Source: an uncultured Phycisphaera sp. (GTDB lineage Bacteria; Planctomycetota; Phycisphaerae; Phycisphaerales; SM1A02). From it: a DNA stretch of 57,347 nt. The stretch is from contig CALFOM010000047.1 of NCBI GenBank assembly GCA_937919685.1, positions 1 through 57,347 of the forward strand, given 5' to 3'. Both the position numbers and the translations under genes were made by a program. Below, in pieces: positions 23,378 through 32,291 of this stretch. Within the stretch, counting starts at the first letter, position 1. Each line of letters starts with the position of its first letter. Below the pieces are notes generated by a model. The model had not been told where the DNA came from and did no database searches. It worked only from the letters and a program-made list of their open reading frames with translations.

Positions 23378-25084
23378 TCAGGCGATGCTGAGAAGGACCT
23401 GCATCGTTTCGTCGATGACCGAGATGAACCTTGCGGCGGCTTGGAACTGCCTTTGAAGAGTCATGAGATCGATGGCTTCCTCGTCGATGCTCACCCCGCT
23501 CACCGCCTGATTCTGTGCTTCCAGACTCTCTCGGACCAGATGGCTCGATTCGAGTTTGTTCCGGGCCGCGCCGGTTCGAACCGCAAGACTGTTGACCGAG
23601 GTCTGCCATTGCTCTCGAAGACTCCGTCCGTTGAAACTGGAAAGAGATGCGTTCTCCAGATCGACGATTTGTAAGACGGCGCCATTCCCGCCCGGCGTGA
23701 AATCGAAGGATGTGGCGAGGAGGGATGGATCGTCGAGCAACGACTGATCCACACGAATCTTGGCGGCGTTGGAACCCGTGAAGAAACCATTCACCCCTAG
23801 CGCGGCGAGTGCTCCGGATGAATCATCGGAGAATGCGATTTGATGACCGTCTGCGGCATTGATTCGGAATTCGCCGGACGGCCCGATCGATGCGGTCGCA
23901 TTTGCCACGCCAAGCTCGACGTTGATGCGATCAACGAGATCCTGCAAGCTCATGTTCTCGGGATCGACCGCGACCTGATAGGTGTCTCGCAACCCGGTCG
24001 AGGAGTTGACCACGTGCAACTGGAAGACGCCGTTGCGAACCTCCCACGGCACACCAGAGGCGTCCGCATTGAGCGCCTCGGCGGCATCGATGCCGGTCAC
24101 GGAACCGATCGCCTCGGTCCGGTGGTGAACCCCCTGCCCCTGGGAATGGATGGAGTTGACCTGAAACGCGAGTTGGGACGCGAATTCGTCGATCGTCTCC
24201 ATCGCCGGGAGGATCGTCTCCTCACGCTGCTGTTGGAGGGCGCCGATGGACCCCGATCGAATGTCGAGCGTCGTCCCGTCCTCACGCACCCGGATGGAGA
24301 CCTCGCTGCCGTTCGCCCCGTTCTGCGTTCGCATCGTGATCCCGCGGCTCTCGCCGGCAAGCACCACAGGGATCGAACCAACGAGAATGTCGATGCTTCC
24401 GTTCTGCTGCTCGACCGTATCGACCTCGATGAAGTTGGACAGTTCATCGATCAGCTGGTCGCGACGATCCCGAAGACTGTTGGCACCGCCGCCCGAGCCT
24501 CCGGCCCCACCCTCGGCCATGGAGATCTGACTGTTCAACACCGCGATCTGATCGAGGAGTCCGTCCGCACGTTCCACGGAGACCGAAAGCGCCCGGTCCG
24601 CCTCCTCCCGAAGGGTTCCATACTGGTCCCGCAGGAGATTGATGTGATCGGTGAGACTGACACCCTGCTGGACGACCACCGTCCGCACCGCGTTGTCGAG
24701 CGGGTTGTTTGCCAGTTCGCTGAAGGCGTTGAAGAACGCCGAGAGCTTGGAAGAAAGATCGTTATCGGTGAGTTCGTTCTGAATGTTCTCGACCGCAGAT
24801 AAAAACCGCTCGTCGATCGTCGCCGAATTCTGGTCACTGATGGCGTCTCGCAGTCGGGACTGCAATGCGGTGTCGATGGCGCGGTTGATCGTCGCCAGTG
24901 CGACTCCGGTTCCTACGAACTGGTTGCGTCCGATTGGGCTTGACCGATTCGGCGACAGTCCGGCGAGCTGTCGGTGATACCCGGGTGTCGCGGCATTGGC
25001 CATGTTGTTGCCGGCCACGCTGATCGCAGCCTGGCTGGACAACATCGCCGATCGGCCGATCTGGAGAGCTCCGTTCAGTCCCAT
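23378..25084 (-). CDS. flgK: Flagellar hook-associated protein 1 (FlgK)
   Basis: 568 residues. The N-terminus has the rod/hook-type helix and motif (LQIGRSAMLSSQAAISVAGN, then NMANAATPGYHRQ). The C-terminus ends VSIDEEAIDLMTLQRQFQAA, then ARFISVIDETMQVLLSI, the FlgK/FlgE terminal domain. FlgK caps the hook and joins it to FlgL. The family length is normal. It lies between flgN, its export chaperone, and flgL, its structural partner. Confidence 0.97.
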   Translation of the reverse strand: MGLNGALQIGRSAMLSSQAAISVAGNNMANAATPGYHRQLAGLSPNRSSPIGRNQFVGTGVALATINRAIDTALQSRLRDAISDQNSATIDERFLSAVENIQNELTDNDLSSKLSAFFNAFSELANNPLDNAVRTVVVQQGVSLTDHINLLRDQYGTLREEADRALSVSVERADGLLDQIAVLNSQISMAEGGAGGSGGGANSLRDRRDQLIDELSNFIEVDTVEQQNGSIDILVGSIPVVLAGESRGITMRTQNGANGSEVSIRVREDGTTLDIRSGSIGALQQQREETILPAMETIDEFASQLAFQVNSIHSQGQGVHHRTEAIGSVTGIDAAEALNADASGVPWEVRNGVFQLHVVNSSTGLRDTYQVAVDPENMSLQDLVDRINVELGVANATASIGPSGEFRINAADGHQIAFSDDSSGALAALGVNGFFTGSNAAKIRVDQSLLDDPSLLATSFDFTPGGNGAVLQIVDLENASLSSFNGRSLREQWQTSVNSLAVRTGAARNKLESSHLVRESLEAQNQAVSGVSIDEEAIDLMTLQRQFQAAARFISVIDETMQVLLSIA

Positions 25085-25094
25085 GTCGAGCTCC

Positions 25095-25661
25095 TCAAGT
25101 AGTCAGGTCAAGACCGCTCGCGAGGGCTGTCCCATCGCGGAGTCGTCCTTGACGTCCATAGACCCCGGTTCCGGAGAGCGCCCCGGTGACGCTCTGCACG
25201 ATGCCCGCCATGTGACGAGCGAGCGACTCGGTGGCCGAACGCACCACCGAGTTTTCCTTCTTGGCCTGATCCACCAGACCGCGAAGCTGCGCGGCAAGAA
25301 CCGCCAGCTTTGTTCCTCGCTCGCCGCCGAGGGCGTCCACGATCCCCGAGATGGCGGATTCGGAGTCGAGGCCGAGTGATGCCGCGAGCTGACGACCTTG
25401 TTGCTCTCGCTGCAGATCGAGACGATGCAGTCGATCAATGATCTTCTCCTCCACCGCCGCGATGTCTGGCACTCGAGCAAGATCCGCTCCTCGGATCGCG
25501 TCGCGTTTGCGAGCGATCGCTTCGAGGAAGCGGCGATAGCCTTCGACCTGCGTCGAAAGCGTCTCTTCGAGCCCGCGCAGCAGCACTGGCGAGGTGTCGA
25601 CGACAAGATCGCCCTCCTCGGCCGCCGGTCCGTTCGATGATGGAAGTCTCGACTGGTTCAT
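25095..25661 (-). CDS. flgN: FlgN-like flagellar export chaperone
   Basis: 188 residues. The protein is almost entirely helical and has the FlgN pattern: a long coiled N-terminal half (LEETLSTQVEGYRRFLEAIA, then EEKIIDRLHRLDLQREQQGR) and a C-terminal amphipathic segment (LAVLAAQLRGLVDQAKKENS) that binds FlgK and FlgL. FlgN chaperones have low sequence identity, so the call leans on position directly before flgK. The start overlaps the flgJ stop by four bases (ATGA). The N-terminal 20 residues are probably disordered. Confidence 0.85.
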   Translation of the reverse strand: MNQSRLPSSNGPAAEEGDLVVDTSPVLLRGLEETLSTQVEGYRRFLEAIARKRDAIRGADLARVPDIAAVEEKIIDRLHRLDLQREQQGRQLAASLGLDSESAISGIVDALGGERGTKLAVLAAQLRGLVDQAKKENSVVRSATESLARHMAGIVQSVTGALSGTGVYGRQGRLRDGTALASGLDLTT

Positions 25662-26137
25662 GCGGTGAGCCCCGTTTCGATTCGCGTGATCGGCTCCGGC
25701 GGAGTTCCGCCGGCCACCCGTTGAAGCAAGCTGCGTTCCACGGCTTCAACCACGTCGAAGCGATGGGCGTCGACGACCCGGTCGGCCATCGCTCGATCCA
25801 CGAGATGGCCGAAACGTTTCTCTCCCGTCCCCGGAGCGAACATGCCGCCGGGCTGGGCCGATTCTCTCGCCTCTCGAAGCAGCGGCTCAATGAATGCGTC
25901 CGAGACGAGCCTTCGAGCGGCGACCGCCACCAGTCCCTTGTGGGTTCCGGCTTCGGGAGCGTCCGCGTCTCCTCCGAGACGGCGGACCATGGCCCGAAGG
26001 AAGGACGCCTGGTCGTCTCCCTTTGGCGCCACCTCTGGCGTTCGTTCGACACTCATCGATTGACTCGAAATCGGTCCCGCCCACTGCTGGCCGAACCCCT
26101 TCGGAAGGTTGCTCGAGATGGCTTCGATGGCGCTCAT
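25658..26137 (-). CDS. flgJ: Rod-binding protein, FlgJ N-terminal type
   Basis: 159 residues. The core (ARRLVSDAFIEPLLREARES, then GGMFAPGTGEKRFGHLVDRA) matches the FlgJ rod-cap domain with its F-x-x-L-L-R-x-x-R-x-S pattern. There is no C-terminal muramidase domain, as in many non-enteric bacteria, so a separate enzyme must open the peptidoglycan. The start overlaps flgI by four bases and the stop overlaps flgN by four bases, so translation is probably coupled through flgI-flgJ-flgN. Confidence 0.82.
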   Translation of the reverse strand: MSAIEAISSNLPKGFGQQWAGPISSQSMSVERTPEVAPKGDDQASFLRAMVRRLGGDADAPEAGTHKGLVAVAARRLVSDAFIEPLLREARESAQPGGMFAPGTGEKRFGHLVDRAMADRVVDAHRFDVVEAVERSLLQRVAGGTPPEPITRIETGLTA

Positions 26138-27321
26138 CCGTTGAGATCCTCATCGACGAAGCGGCCATTGATGCGGCCCATCAGGCACATCTGCTGCAAT
26201 ACGGCGGCTTGATCCACGGTCGGCATCATCAATCGATCGAGTTGCTGCTTGAATGCCAGCAACGATCGCCGAGGGGTCTCGGTCCCGCTGATGGCGATGA
26301 ATCGTTCGGTCTCGATCCGCGGATTCTGAATCGTGGGTTCGGCTTCGGGCGAGAGCGTCTGGATGGTCAGACCGTTCACCGTGATCGCGGTATCCAGCAG
26401 TTCCGTATTCGCGGAGATGGTGAGCGTGCCGCGACTTCGAGACCAGCGGATCTCCGCCGGGGTTTCGATCTGACCGAAGTCCAGATAGAAGGCGAGAACC
26501 TCGGCGGCGAGGGTGAGTGGTCCGTAGTCGGAGTCGTTGGGGATGTTGATCAGGATCATCCCGTCGCCTTGCATCGAAGCGACCTCGGCGTACCCCCGAC
26601 CGGACAGGAATCCCTGCTCGGACATTTTGTCGTTGATCAGGTCGACAAGTTGCTTGGTGACCACGACCGTCCGGAAGGCGGGCTTGGTGATCTGCAGATT
26701 GAAACTCGTTCGGTCGGTGTAGACCTCTCGAAGACCCGCCGGCATTCCCAGACTGCGAGCACCCTCGCGGATTCTGCCATCGAGTGGACGGTCCTCCGCA
26801 TCGGGAACTTCGATCCAGCCGCCAGCGAAGGCCACCACGGGGAATGGAAGGGCCTTGCCATCGAGATCCCGATAGACGTCCGATTCCGCCCGCTTCAGTG
26901 GAGTCGTCCAGAGTCGGCCTCCCGCGAGCGAGGTCGCACCTCCACCGCCACCGACGACCTGGCAGTCGAAACTCATGCCATCACTCCACATGTTCGGGAG
27001 TTTGGCGGTCACCATGACCAAGGCCACACCTTCACCACGATTGATCGCCTCGATCGGTTCATTGCCGAGCCCAGCGGTGGAAAGCCGTTGGGCATAGAGG
27101 GTGGCTGCGGCGTAATTGCCTTTGGAATCGCCGGTTCCGGAGAGGCCAGTGACCAGTCCGACGCCGGAAATGGCTTGGGTTTGCGCGAAATCGGCGGTGA
27201 GCAGCGTTTGAAGCTGGCTCTGGGCTGAGGCCGGTTGCACGAGTTGAACCCCGGCGAGCGCAGACAACGCGCCGACGAAGAGCGGAATGAGACTTGAAAT
27301 GCGCAGATAGTGCGTCTTCAT
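26134..27321 (-). CDS. flgI: Flagellar P-ring protein FlgI
   Basis: 395 residues from ATG 27321, with GGAGGATC upstream and a cleavable signal peptide (LIPLFVGALSALAGVQLVQP, then ASAQ). FlgI hallmarks include GVGLVTGLSGTGDS, a variant of the usual family motif, and DRTSFNLQITKPAFRTVVVT. It forms the periplasmic P-ring around the rod, which implies an outer membrane and peptidoglycan layer. It is the first gene of the late flagellar block, with a sigma-54-type promoter just upstream. The usual companions flgA and flgH are not adjacent. Confidence 0.95.
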   Translation of the reverse strand: MKTHYLRISSLIPLFVGALSALAGVQLVQPASAQSQLQTLLTADFAQTQAISGVGLVTGLSGTGDSKGNYAAATLYAQRLSTAGLGNEPIEAINRGEGVALVMVTAKLPNMWSDGMSFDCQVVGGGGGATSLAGGRLWTTPLKRAESDVYRDLDGKALPFPVVAFAGGWIEVPDAEDRPLDGRIREGARSLGMPAGLREVYTDRTSFNLQITKPAFRTVVVTKQLVDLINDKMSEQGFLSGRGYAEVASMQGDGMILINIPNDSDYGPLTLAAEVLAFYLDFGQIETPAEIRWSRSRGTLTISANTELLDTAITVNGLTIQTLSPEAEPTIQNPRIETERFIAISGTETPRRSLLAFKQQLDRLMMPTVDQAAVLQQMCLMGRINGRFVDEDLNG

Positions 27322-27351
27322 GCGGATCCTCCGTAATAGACGCTTTGGAGA

Positions 27352-27367
27352 GGCACACGGCGTGCCA
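27352..27367 (-). promoter_or_regulatory. Sigma-54 promoter of the flgI flagellar operon
   Basis: On the minus strand TGGCACGCCGTGTGCC matches TGGCACG-N4-TTGCW in 11 of 12 non-spacer positions bar the first T and last base of the -12 box; the seven -24 bases are perfect and the GG-N10-GC spacing is exact. Transcription would start near 27341, about 20 bases before the flgI ATG and directly ahead of its GGAGGATC ribosome binding site. Confidence 0.7.
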
Positions 27368-27496
27368 GTTCGGCGGCGATGGTCGAACCGAGCGACGCCG
27401 AAAATCGACGACGGCATCGCCATCCCCTACTCTTCGCCGGTGCCCAATCCGCCGTCGAAGCCAGTCAATCCGGTCCCAGCTGCCCGATCGCTACCG

Positions 27497-29596
27497 ATGA
27501 TCTGGCTTCTCGTCCCTTTGGTTACGGCCACCATGCTGATCCTTGGGGCCCGCTCCGATGATGCGGCCACGGGCCTGCTCGCCATTGGAATCGTCGTCGA
27601 GGGGATCTGGGCGCCTGGCCTCTGGCTCCTGGCCGCGGCCGGCGTAGGTTCCGGGCTCGCGTGCCTGCTGGAGCGACGTCACGAGACCGGGTCCCGACCG
27701 GCGGGTGTCCTGCAGACCTGGGCCTTGGGCGTCGCCGGAATGCTCGCGATCGATCTCCTCCTCGGACTCACTGGCAGCCTCACCGAGACCGGAGCGATCC
27801 GCGTCCTCACCGGTCTGCTCGCGGTGGCCGGACTCTGGTCATTGCGGCGAATCCGCCCGAAGACCGTAGGAATCGGACTCGCGGCCGCCATCCCGATCGG
27901 CACCCTCCTCCTCGCGGCGGCCAGTACACCAGGATGGCTTTGGGGAACCGAATTCGGCGGTTACGACGCGTTGTCCTATCACCTGCAACTTCCCCGGGAA
28001 TGGTGGCTCGCCGGGGCGATCATCGAAACACCACATAACGCCTATGGCTACCTGCCCAATGGCGTCGAGGCGGCATTCCTGCACGTGATGACAATGATCG
28101 GCGACCCAGATGCCGCGGCGGTTCCGTGCCAGTTGCTGGTGGCGTGCGTGACCATGCTCGCGGCGGCCGCCACCGGAGAACTTGCGGTGGCGATGCTCGG
28201 TCGCCATGGGGCGTCCGAAGACCGAAGCCTCGTCCGACAACTCGGGTTCGTCGCCTTGCTCGCCACGCCCTGGGTGATCGTCGTGGGTTCGCTCGCGTAC
28301 GACGAAGCGATCGTGCTGCTGCTCGCCACCACCGCCTTCACGGTGATTCTCGAAGAAGGACGTGGCGGAGCCGGAAGTTCGATATCTGCCTCGCCGACAT
28401 CGAATCTCCGCATCGGCGCCTGGCTCGGCATTCTGCTCGGTGGCGCCGTTCTGGCGAAGGCCTCCTCCGGACCGCTGGTCGTGATCCCGGCCTTCATCGC
28501 AGCCGCCTTGTTGATTCCACGCCGTGCCTGGTTCCCGATCGTGCTCACCACCACGATGGCGGGAGTGGTGATCTGCGGCCCCTGGCTGATCCGGAATCTC
28601 GCCTGGACGGGCAATCCGATGTTTCCCTTTGGAAGTTCGATCTTCGGCTCGGGAGACTGGACTGCCGAACAGATCGGGCGATTTGCCGCCGGTCACCACG
28701 GAGACGGAATGATCGCCGGGCTGCGAGCAATCGGATCGGAGTTCCTCTTCGAAGACTGGAATTCACCGAGCGGCGTCGACCCGCAACGACTGCAATGGGC
28801 CTGGCTTCCGCTCGCCGGGCTTGTCGCGTTGTCCGCTCTTTCGGTTCGCAGAAAGGGACGTGGCATCGCGTTGGCGATCCTCTGCTCGGTCGTCGCCATG
28901 ATTCTGATCTGGGCTTTCTACTCGCACGCCAAGGCTCGTTTCCTTCTCCCCGCCGCACCACTGCTTGCCGCGGCGGTGGCGATCATCGCGACACGAATGC
29001 GCTCCGATGCCCACGTGATCATTCGAGGCCTCACCGTGATGCTCGTGTGGCTGGCCGCCGGTTCACCAGCGATCGTCTATGCCTTCGAGCGAGATGGACT
29101 TCCCGCGGTCGGCGTGGATCAGGCGGCACTCTTCGATGGAAGTCTGGAAGCAACCGCGTACGAACAAGCTGGAGTCGCCGGCCGGGTGGAATTGCTCGGC
29201 AACGCGAGCCCAGCGTTCATTCTCAACCACCGACTCCCGGAGACGGCACGGATTCTCCTCTTGGGGCGGAGCGATCCGTTTCACTTCGATTTCACTGGCG
29301 AGCCGGAAGGCCTTCCGCGAATCAGCTACCAGACAGTCTGGACTCGCGGGCCTTTCGAGGAAGCCATCGCCGCAGGTGATGCGAAGGCATCCACGGATGC
29401 TCAGGTCGCTGCGGCGATCGATCGCCTCAGGTCGGCGGGATTCACCCATCTCTTCATACAGTTGTCGATGCTCGATCGCTGGATGCAGGCGGGCTGGCTT
29501 GCCACAGAGCTTCAGCCTCGTTTCATCGAGGCGCTGCTGCGGCAACAGTCGATCACCCGTCGTTTCGGCAACCAGGCATTGCTCATCGAGCTCTGA
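27497..29596 (+). CDS. Large polytopic membrane protein, possible GT-C glycosyltransferase
   Basis: 699 residues from ATG 27497, where the first membrane helix starts; GTG 27440 is an in-frame alternative. At least 12 hydrophobic segments can be seen, for example MIWLLVPLVTATMLILGA, LASVVAMILIWAF-like helices and LTVMLVWLAAGSPAIVYA. After the fourth helix a luminal-type loop reads WGTEFGGYDALSYHLQLPRE, resembling the D/E-containing first loop of GT-C (ArnT/PMT-like) enzymes, where an acidic residue acts in lipid-sugar transfer. The C-terminal about 170 residues are soluble. The likely role is glycosyl transfer to envelope or surface protein. It is divergent from flgI, which raises flagellar glycosylation as a speculation only. 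Confidence 0.75.
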   Translation: MIWLLVPLVTATMLILGARSDDAATGLLAIGIVVEGIWAPGLWLLAAAGVGSGLACLLERRHETGSRPAGVLQTWALGVAGMLAIDLLLGLTGSLTETGAIRVLTGLLAVAGLWSLRRIRPKTVGIGLAAAIPIGTLLLAAASTPGWLWGTEFGGYDALSYHLQLPREWWLAGAIIETPHNAYGYLPNGVEAAFLHVMTMIGDPDAAAVPCQLLVACVTMLAAAATGELAVAMLGRHGASEDRSLVRQLGFVALLATPWVIVVGSLAYDEAIVLLLATTAFTVILEEGRGGAGSSISASPTSNLRIGAWLGILLGGAVLAKASSGPLVVIPAFIAAALLIPRRAWFPIVLTTTMAGVVICGPWLIRNLAWTGNPMFPFGSSIFGSGDWTAEQIGRFAAGHHGDGMIAGLRAIGSEFLFEDWNSPSGVDPQRLQWAWLPLAGLVALSALSVRRKGRGIALAILCSVVAMILIWAFYSHAKARFLLPAAPLLAAAVAIIATRMRSDAHVIIRGLTVMLVWLAAGSPAIVYAFERDGLPAVGVDQAALFDGSLEATAYEQAGVAGRVELLGNASPAFILNHRLPETARILLLGRSDPFHFDFTGEPEGLPRISYQTVWTRGPFEEAIAAGDAKASTDAQVAAAIDRLRSAGFTHLFIQLSMLDRWMQAGWLATELQPRFIEALLRQQSITRRFGNQALLIEL

Positions 29597-29613
29597 GCGA
29601 TCCCTCGACCGAA

Positions 29614-30093
29614 TCAGTCTCCCTCAACACCGTCCGGATCCCAGGGCATGGGTCGAATCTCGGGAAGACCCAGGTGATTTCGATCCAACCACGCGCCGAA
29701 TCGGACTCTGCAATTCGGACAATCCGTGAGATGTGGATTGATCTTCGCATGGCACGCGTGGCAATCTCCCAGGTGATGCGCCACACACGGCACCCGTTTC
29801 GCCACCGTCCAGAGTTGGCCGGTGGTCGGGCCTCGGAGGATCGTGTTCCGGGTCACCCGACTTTCGTCGATCATCGCCAAAAGCCGCTCGTAGGCGATTC
29901 CCGGCCGGAAAGGCTGGTTCTCATCCCGAACAAACCACGGCCCCATCTCGTTCTGGGTCGCCTGACGACTCAAGGGCGAGAATTCCCCCGCACACGAGGC
30001 ACACGATGCGGCCATGGCCTGTGCCTTCCCGCAATACGGGCAGATCACGATCTTCGCCTTCCCGGCTCGACCATCTACGACAGGTTCGCTCAT
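29614..30093 (-). CDS. Zinc-ribbon protein with GYF-like domain
   Basis: 159 residues. The N-terminal zinc ribbon has CPYCGKAQ and CASCAGEF pairs. A middle segment (GPWFVRDENQPFRPGIAYER to TRNTILRGPTTGQLWTVAKR) resembles the GYF_2/DUF4339 type, which commonly begins 'WF-R' and contains 'TLVRGP-T-GQW-A'. A second ribbon has CHACHAKINPHLTDCPNC. Such proteins are common but poorly characterised in planctomycetes, and the domain is thought to bind proline-rich peptides or other proteins. It converges with the membrane protein, with 17 bases between them, and is divergent from the parvulin-like gene. Confidence 0.75.
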   Translation of the reverse strand: MSEPVVDGRAGKAKIVICPYCGKAQAMAASCASCAGEFSPLSRQATQNEMGPWFVRDENQPFRPGIAYERLLAMIDESRVTRNTILRGPTTGQLWTVAKRVPCVAHHLGDCHACHAKINPHLTDCPNCRVRFGAWLDRNHLGLPEIRPMPWDPDGVEGD

Positions 30094-30157
30094 GGCGAGA
30101 GCCTACGGGCAATCACGCCCCTTGACGAATGTCCCTCGATCATGGGACGCTCGCGGC

Positions 30158-31150
30158 ATGACCGTTCACCGCAACCTTCGCAAGTCGCCCACGCTTTCTG
30201 CGGCCGGTCGCAGTCCCCACCGTGGAATCCTGATCGCCGGTTTCCTACCACTGCTTCTTCTGGGATGTCAGTCCTCGGGCAGTGCCAAGGTGCCGGCCGG
30301 ATCGCCGATGGCCCCTCCGCCGCCGAGGCCTAGGCCGATCGCGACGATGGACCGCGACCGGATCACCATCGCGGACATCGAACCAGAGATGCTCGAAGCG
30401 ATCGGAGGCCGAATCGTTCAGGAGTACGTCCTTGACGTGATGCTCGCCCGCGCCGCAGCCCGAAGAAGCATCGTCATCGAGGCCGAGGATCTCGAGCAAG
30501 AGCGTTCGATGCTCCTCGCCAATCTGGCCGACGATCCGGATCGAGGCGAGCGCCTGCTGGGGGAACTTCGACGACGCCAGGGACTCGGGCCGATCCGCTT
30601 CGAAGCCTTGTTACGACGCACAGCCCTGCTGCGTCGACTGGTGGCTGAAGACGTCGAGATCTCGGAGGCCGCCCGCCGCGGCGCTCACGATCTCCGACAT
30701 GGCCCGAAACGAACCACTCGAATCATCGCCGTCGAAGATCTTCGAACCGCCTCAGACGCGCGGGCCCGCATCGTCGCCGGTACTCCGTTTGCGACGGTGG
30801 CGGTCGAATCCAGCCTCGATGCTAGTGCCGCTCGCGGGGGGCTTTTGGCGCCGATCAGCAGGCTTGATCCGTCCTGGCCCTCCGCGTTCCGCAGGACGGT
30901 CTTCGAGAGCGAGGTCGGGGGCCTTTCTGATCCCGTCCAGATCGATGGACGGGTCCTGATCGTGCTCGTTGAATCGGAAAGACCCGCCACGGGTGTGACG
31001 TTCGAAGCCGGGCAGGCCATGGCCGAAGCTGATGCCAGACTTGCGGTTGAACGCCTCCTGATGGACCGACTGGCTCGACGGCTCGCGCCCGAAGGACAGG
31101 TCAAGGCGTTAGATCCTTCGCTTCGCTGGAGTCTCTCTCCGATCGAATGA
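30158..31150 (+). CDS. Parvulin-like peptidyl-prolyl isomerase lipoprotein
   Basis: 330 residues from ATG 30158. The N-terminus has a lipobox (FLPLLLLGC), giving a membrane-anchored lipoprotein, followed by a Pro-rich linker. Residues about 60-180 are helical, like the SurA/PrsA chaperone domain. Residues about 185-280 fit a PpiC/parvulin domain (TRIIAVEDLRTASDARARIV, GTPFATVAVESSLDASAARG, GLSDPVQIDGRVLIVLVES). The classical parvulin signature is only partly conserved, so isomerase activity is less sure than the fold. A role in folding exported proteins is likely. It converges with lptG. Confidence 0.8.
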   Translation: MTVHRNLRKSPTLSAAGRSPHRGILIAGFLPLLLLGCQSSGSAKVPAGSPMAPPPPRPRPIATMDRDRITIADIEPEMLEAIGGRIVQEYVLDVMLARAAARRSIVIEAEDLEQERSMLLANLADDPDRGERLLGELRRRQGLGPIRFEALLRRTALLRRLVAEDVEISEAARRGAHDLRHGPKRTTRIIAVEDLRTASDARARIVAGTPFATVAVESSLDASAARGGLLAPISRLDPSWPSAFRRTVFESEVGGLSDPVQIDGRVLIVLVESERPATGVTFEAGQAMAEADARLAVERLLMDRLARRLAPEGQVKALDPSLRWSLSPIE

Positions 31151-31168
31151 TCGCGAAGAGATGTTTCG

Positions 31169-32281
31169 TCACGTCTTGAGGTAGGCAAGACGGCCAAACG
31201 CGATCGGCAGAAGAAGCACCACGGGAAGAAACGCACCGACCCCCGGTGGGATTCCGGTGAGCGAGATCGAGGTCGCGGCGAGCGTCCCGATCAGGATGGG
31301 AATCGTCAGTGCCGAGGCCTTCACGCACTGCACGAGCATGTTCGCCGATGCCGTTCGGATGAGAAAGAACGGGGTCACGATGGCCATCACCAGAAGATTG
31401 ACCAGCGCCCCGCTGAATCGTCCGAAAATCACGCGGTCGAGGCCACCATCATTCGATGCGCCTTCATCGCGCATCGCCCGAAGTTGCGATATCGACAGCA
31501 TTTGGGCGAAGTTCGCACTGCGACGAGCGAGGAGTTTGCGGGGCGAGAGATCGGTCTCCCAACGATCGATCCCCGCCCGAACTGCCACGCGGCCGTCGCT
31601 GGCGGCGGCCGTTCCAAGAATCTGTGCATTCTCGAGTTCCCATGCCTCGGCGTCCGGATTCCAGCTCGCCGATGTCGCGGTGATGCGTTCCTCGGCAACT
31701 CCCGTCGCACCTCTTCGCAATACCAGGAGCGTGGTCGCCGTCCCCGCGTTGGGATCCACGGCGTCGGCGTACATCAGATCGCCGGCCGCATCTCGAGCCA
31801 GCGACACCTCGAACGTCTCGAGGCCGGGTTGGAGAATCCGCTCGTGAAATCGCGCCAGACGGGTCGCGAGTCGGGGCAAGATCAGTTCTTGATCGGCGAG
31901 TTGGAGCAGGACCAGAAGCACCTGTCCGGCCATGATCACCGCGACCACTCGATGCAATGGGATACCGGCGGCCATGATCGCCACCAGTTCCCGGCTCCGG
32001 TGCATCTGCACGATCGTGAAACCGGCCGCCGCAACGCCGACGAGGCCGACCATGAACGCGTAAAACTGAAAAATCCGTGGGCCGTGAAAGTCGAGTACGC
32101 CTTCGATGAAGACCAGCGGATACCACCGACCGTCTCGGTCGGCCACCATTTCCGCGGCTTCCAGAAACTCGTCGAACTGGACCACGACGTCGATCGAGAT
32201 GGCGAAGATGAACAACAGCCCGAAGAGAAGCACGAAGTTGCCGAAGAACCGGGCCATGATGTGTCGGTCGAGGAGGATCAT
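31169..32281 (-). CDS. lptG: LPS export permease LptG/LptF family (YjgP/YjgQ), second gene
   Basis: 370 residues from ATG 32281, preceded by GAGGAGGATC. It has the family topology: three N-terminal helices (LLFGLLFIFAISIDVVVQF, AFMVGLVGVAAAGFTIVQM, VVAVIMAGQVLLVLLQL), a periplasmic beta-jellyroll region (about 130-270) and three C-terminal helices. MHRSRELVAIMAAGIPLHRV is the LptFG motif before helix 3. With LptF and the LptB ATPase it extracts lipopolysaccharide from the inner membrane. It follows its partner by 10 bases. LptB is not in the window. Confidence 0.88.
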   Translation of the reverse strand: MILLDRHIMARFFGNFVLLFGLLFIFAISIDVVVQFDEFLEAAEMVADRDGRWYPLVFIEGVLDFHGPRIFQFYAFMVGLVGVAAAGFTIVQMHRSRELVAIMAAGIPLHRVVAVIMAGQVLLVLLQLADQELILPRLATRLARFHERILQPGLETFEVSLARDAAGDLMYADAVDPNAGTATTLLVLRRGATGVAEERITATSASWNPDAEAWELENAQILGTAAASDGRVAVRAGIDRWETDLSPRKLLARRSANFAQMLSISQLRAMRDEGASNDGGLDRVIFGRFSGALVNLLVMAIVTPFFLIRTASANMLVQCVKASALTIPILIGTLAATSISLTGIPPGVGAFLPVVLLLPIAFGRLAYLKT

Positions 32282-32291
32282 GATCTTCGTC

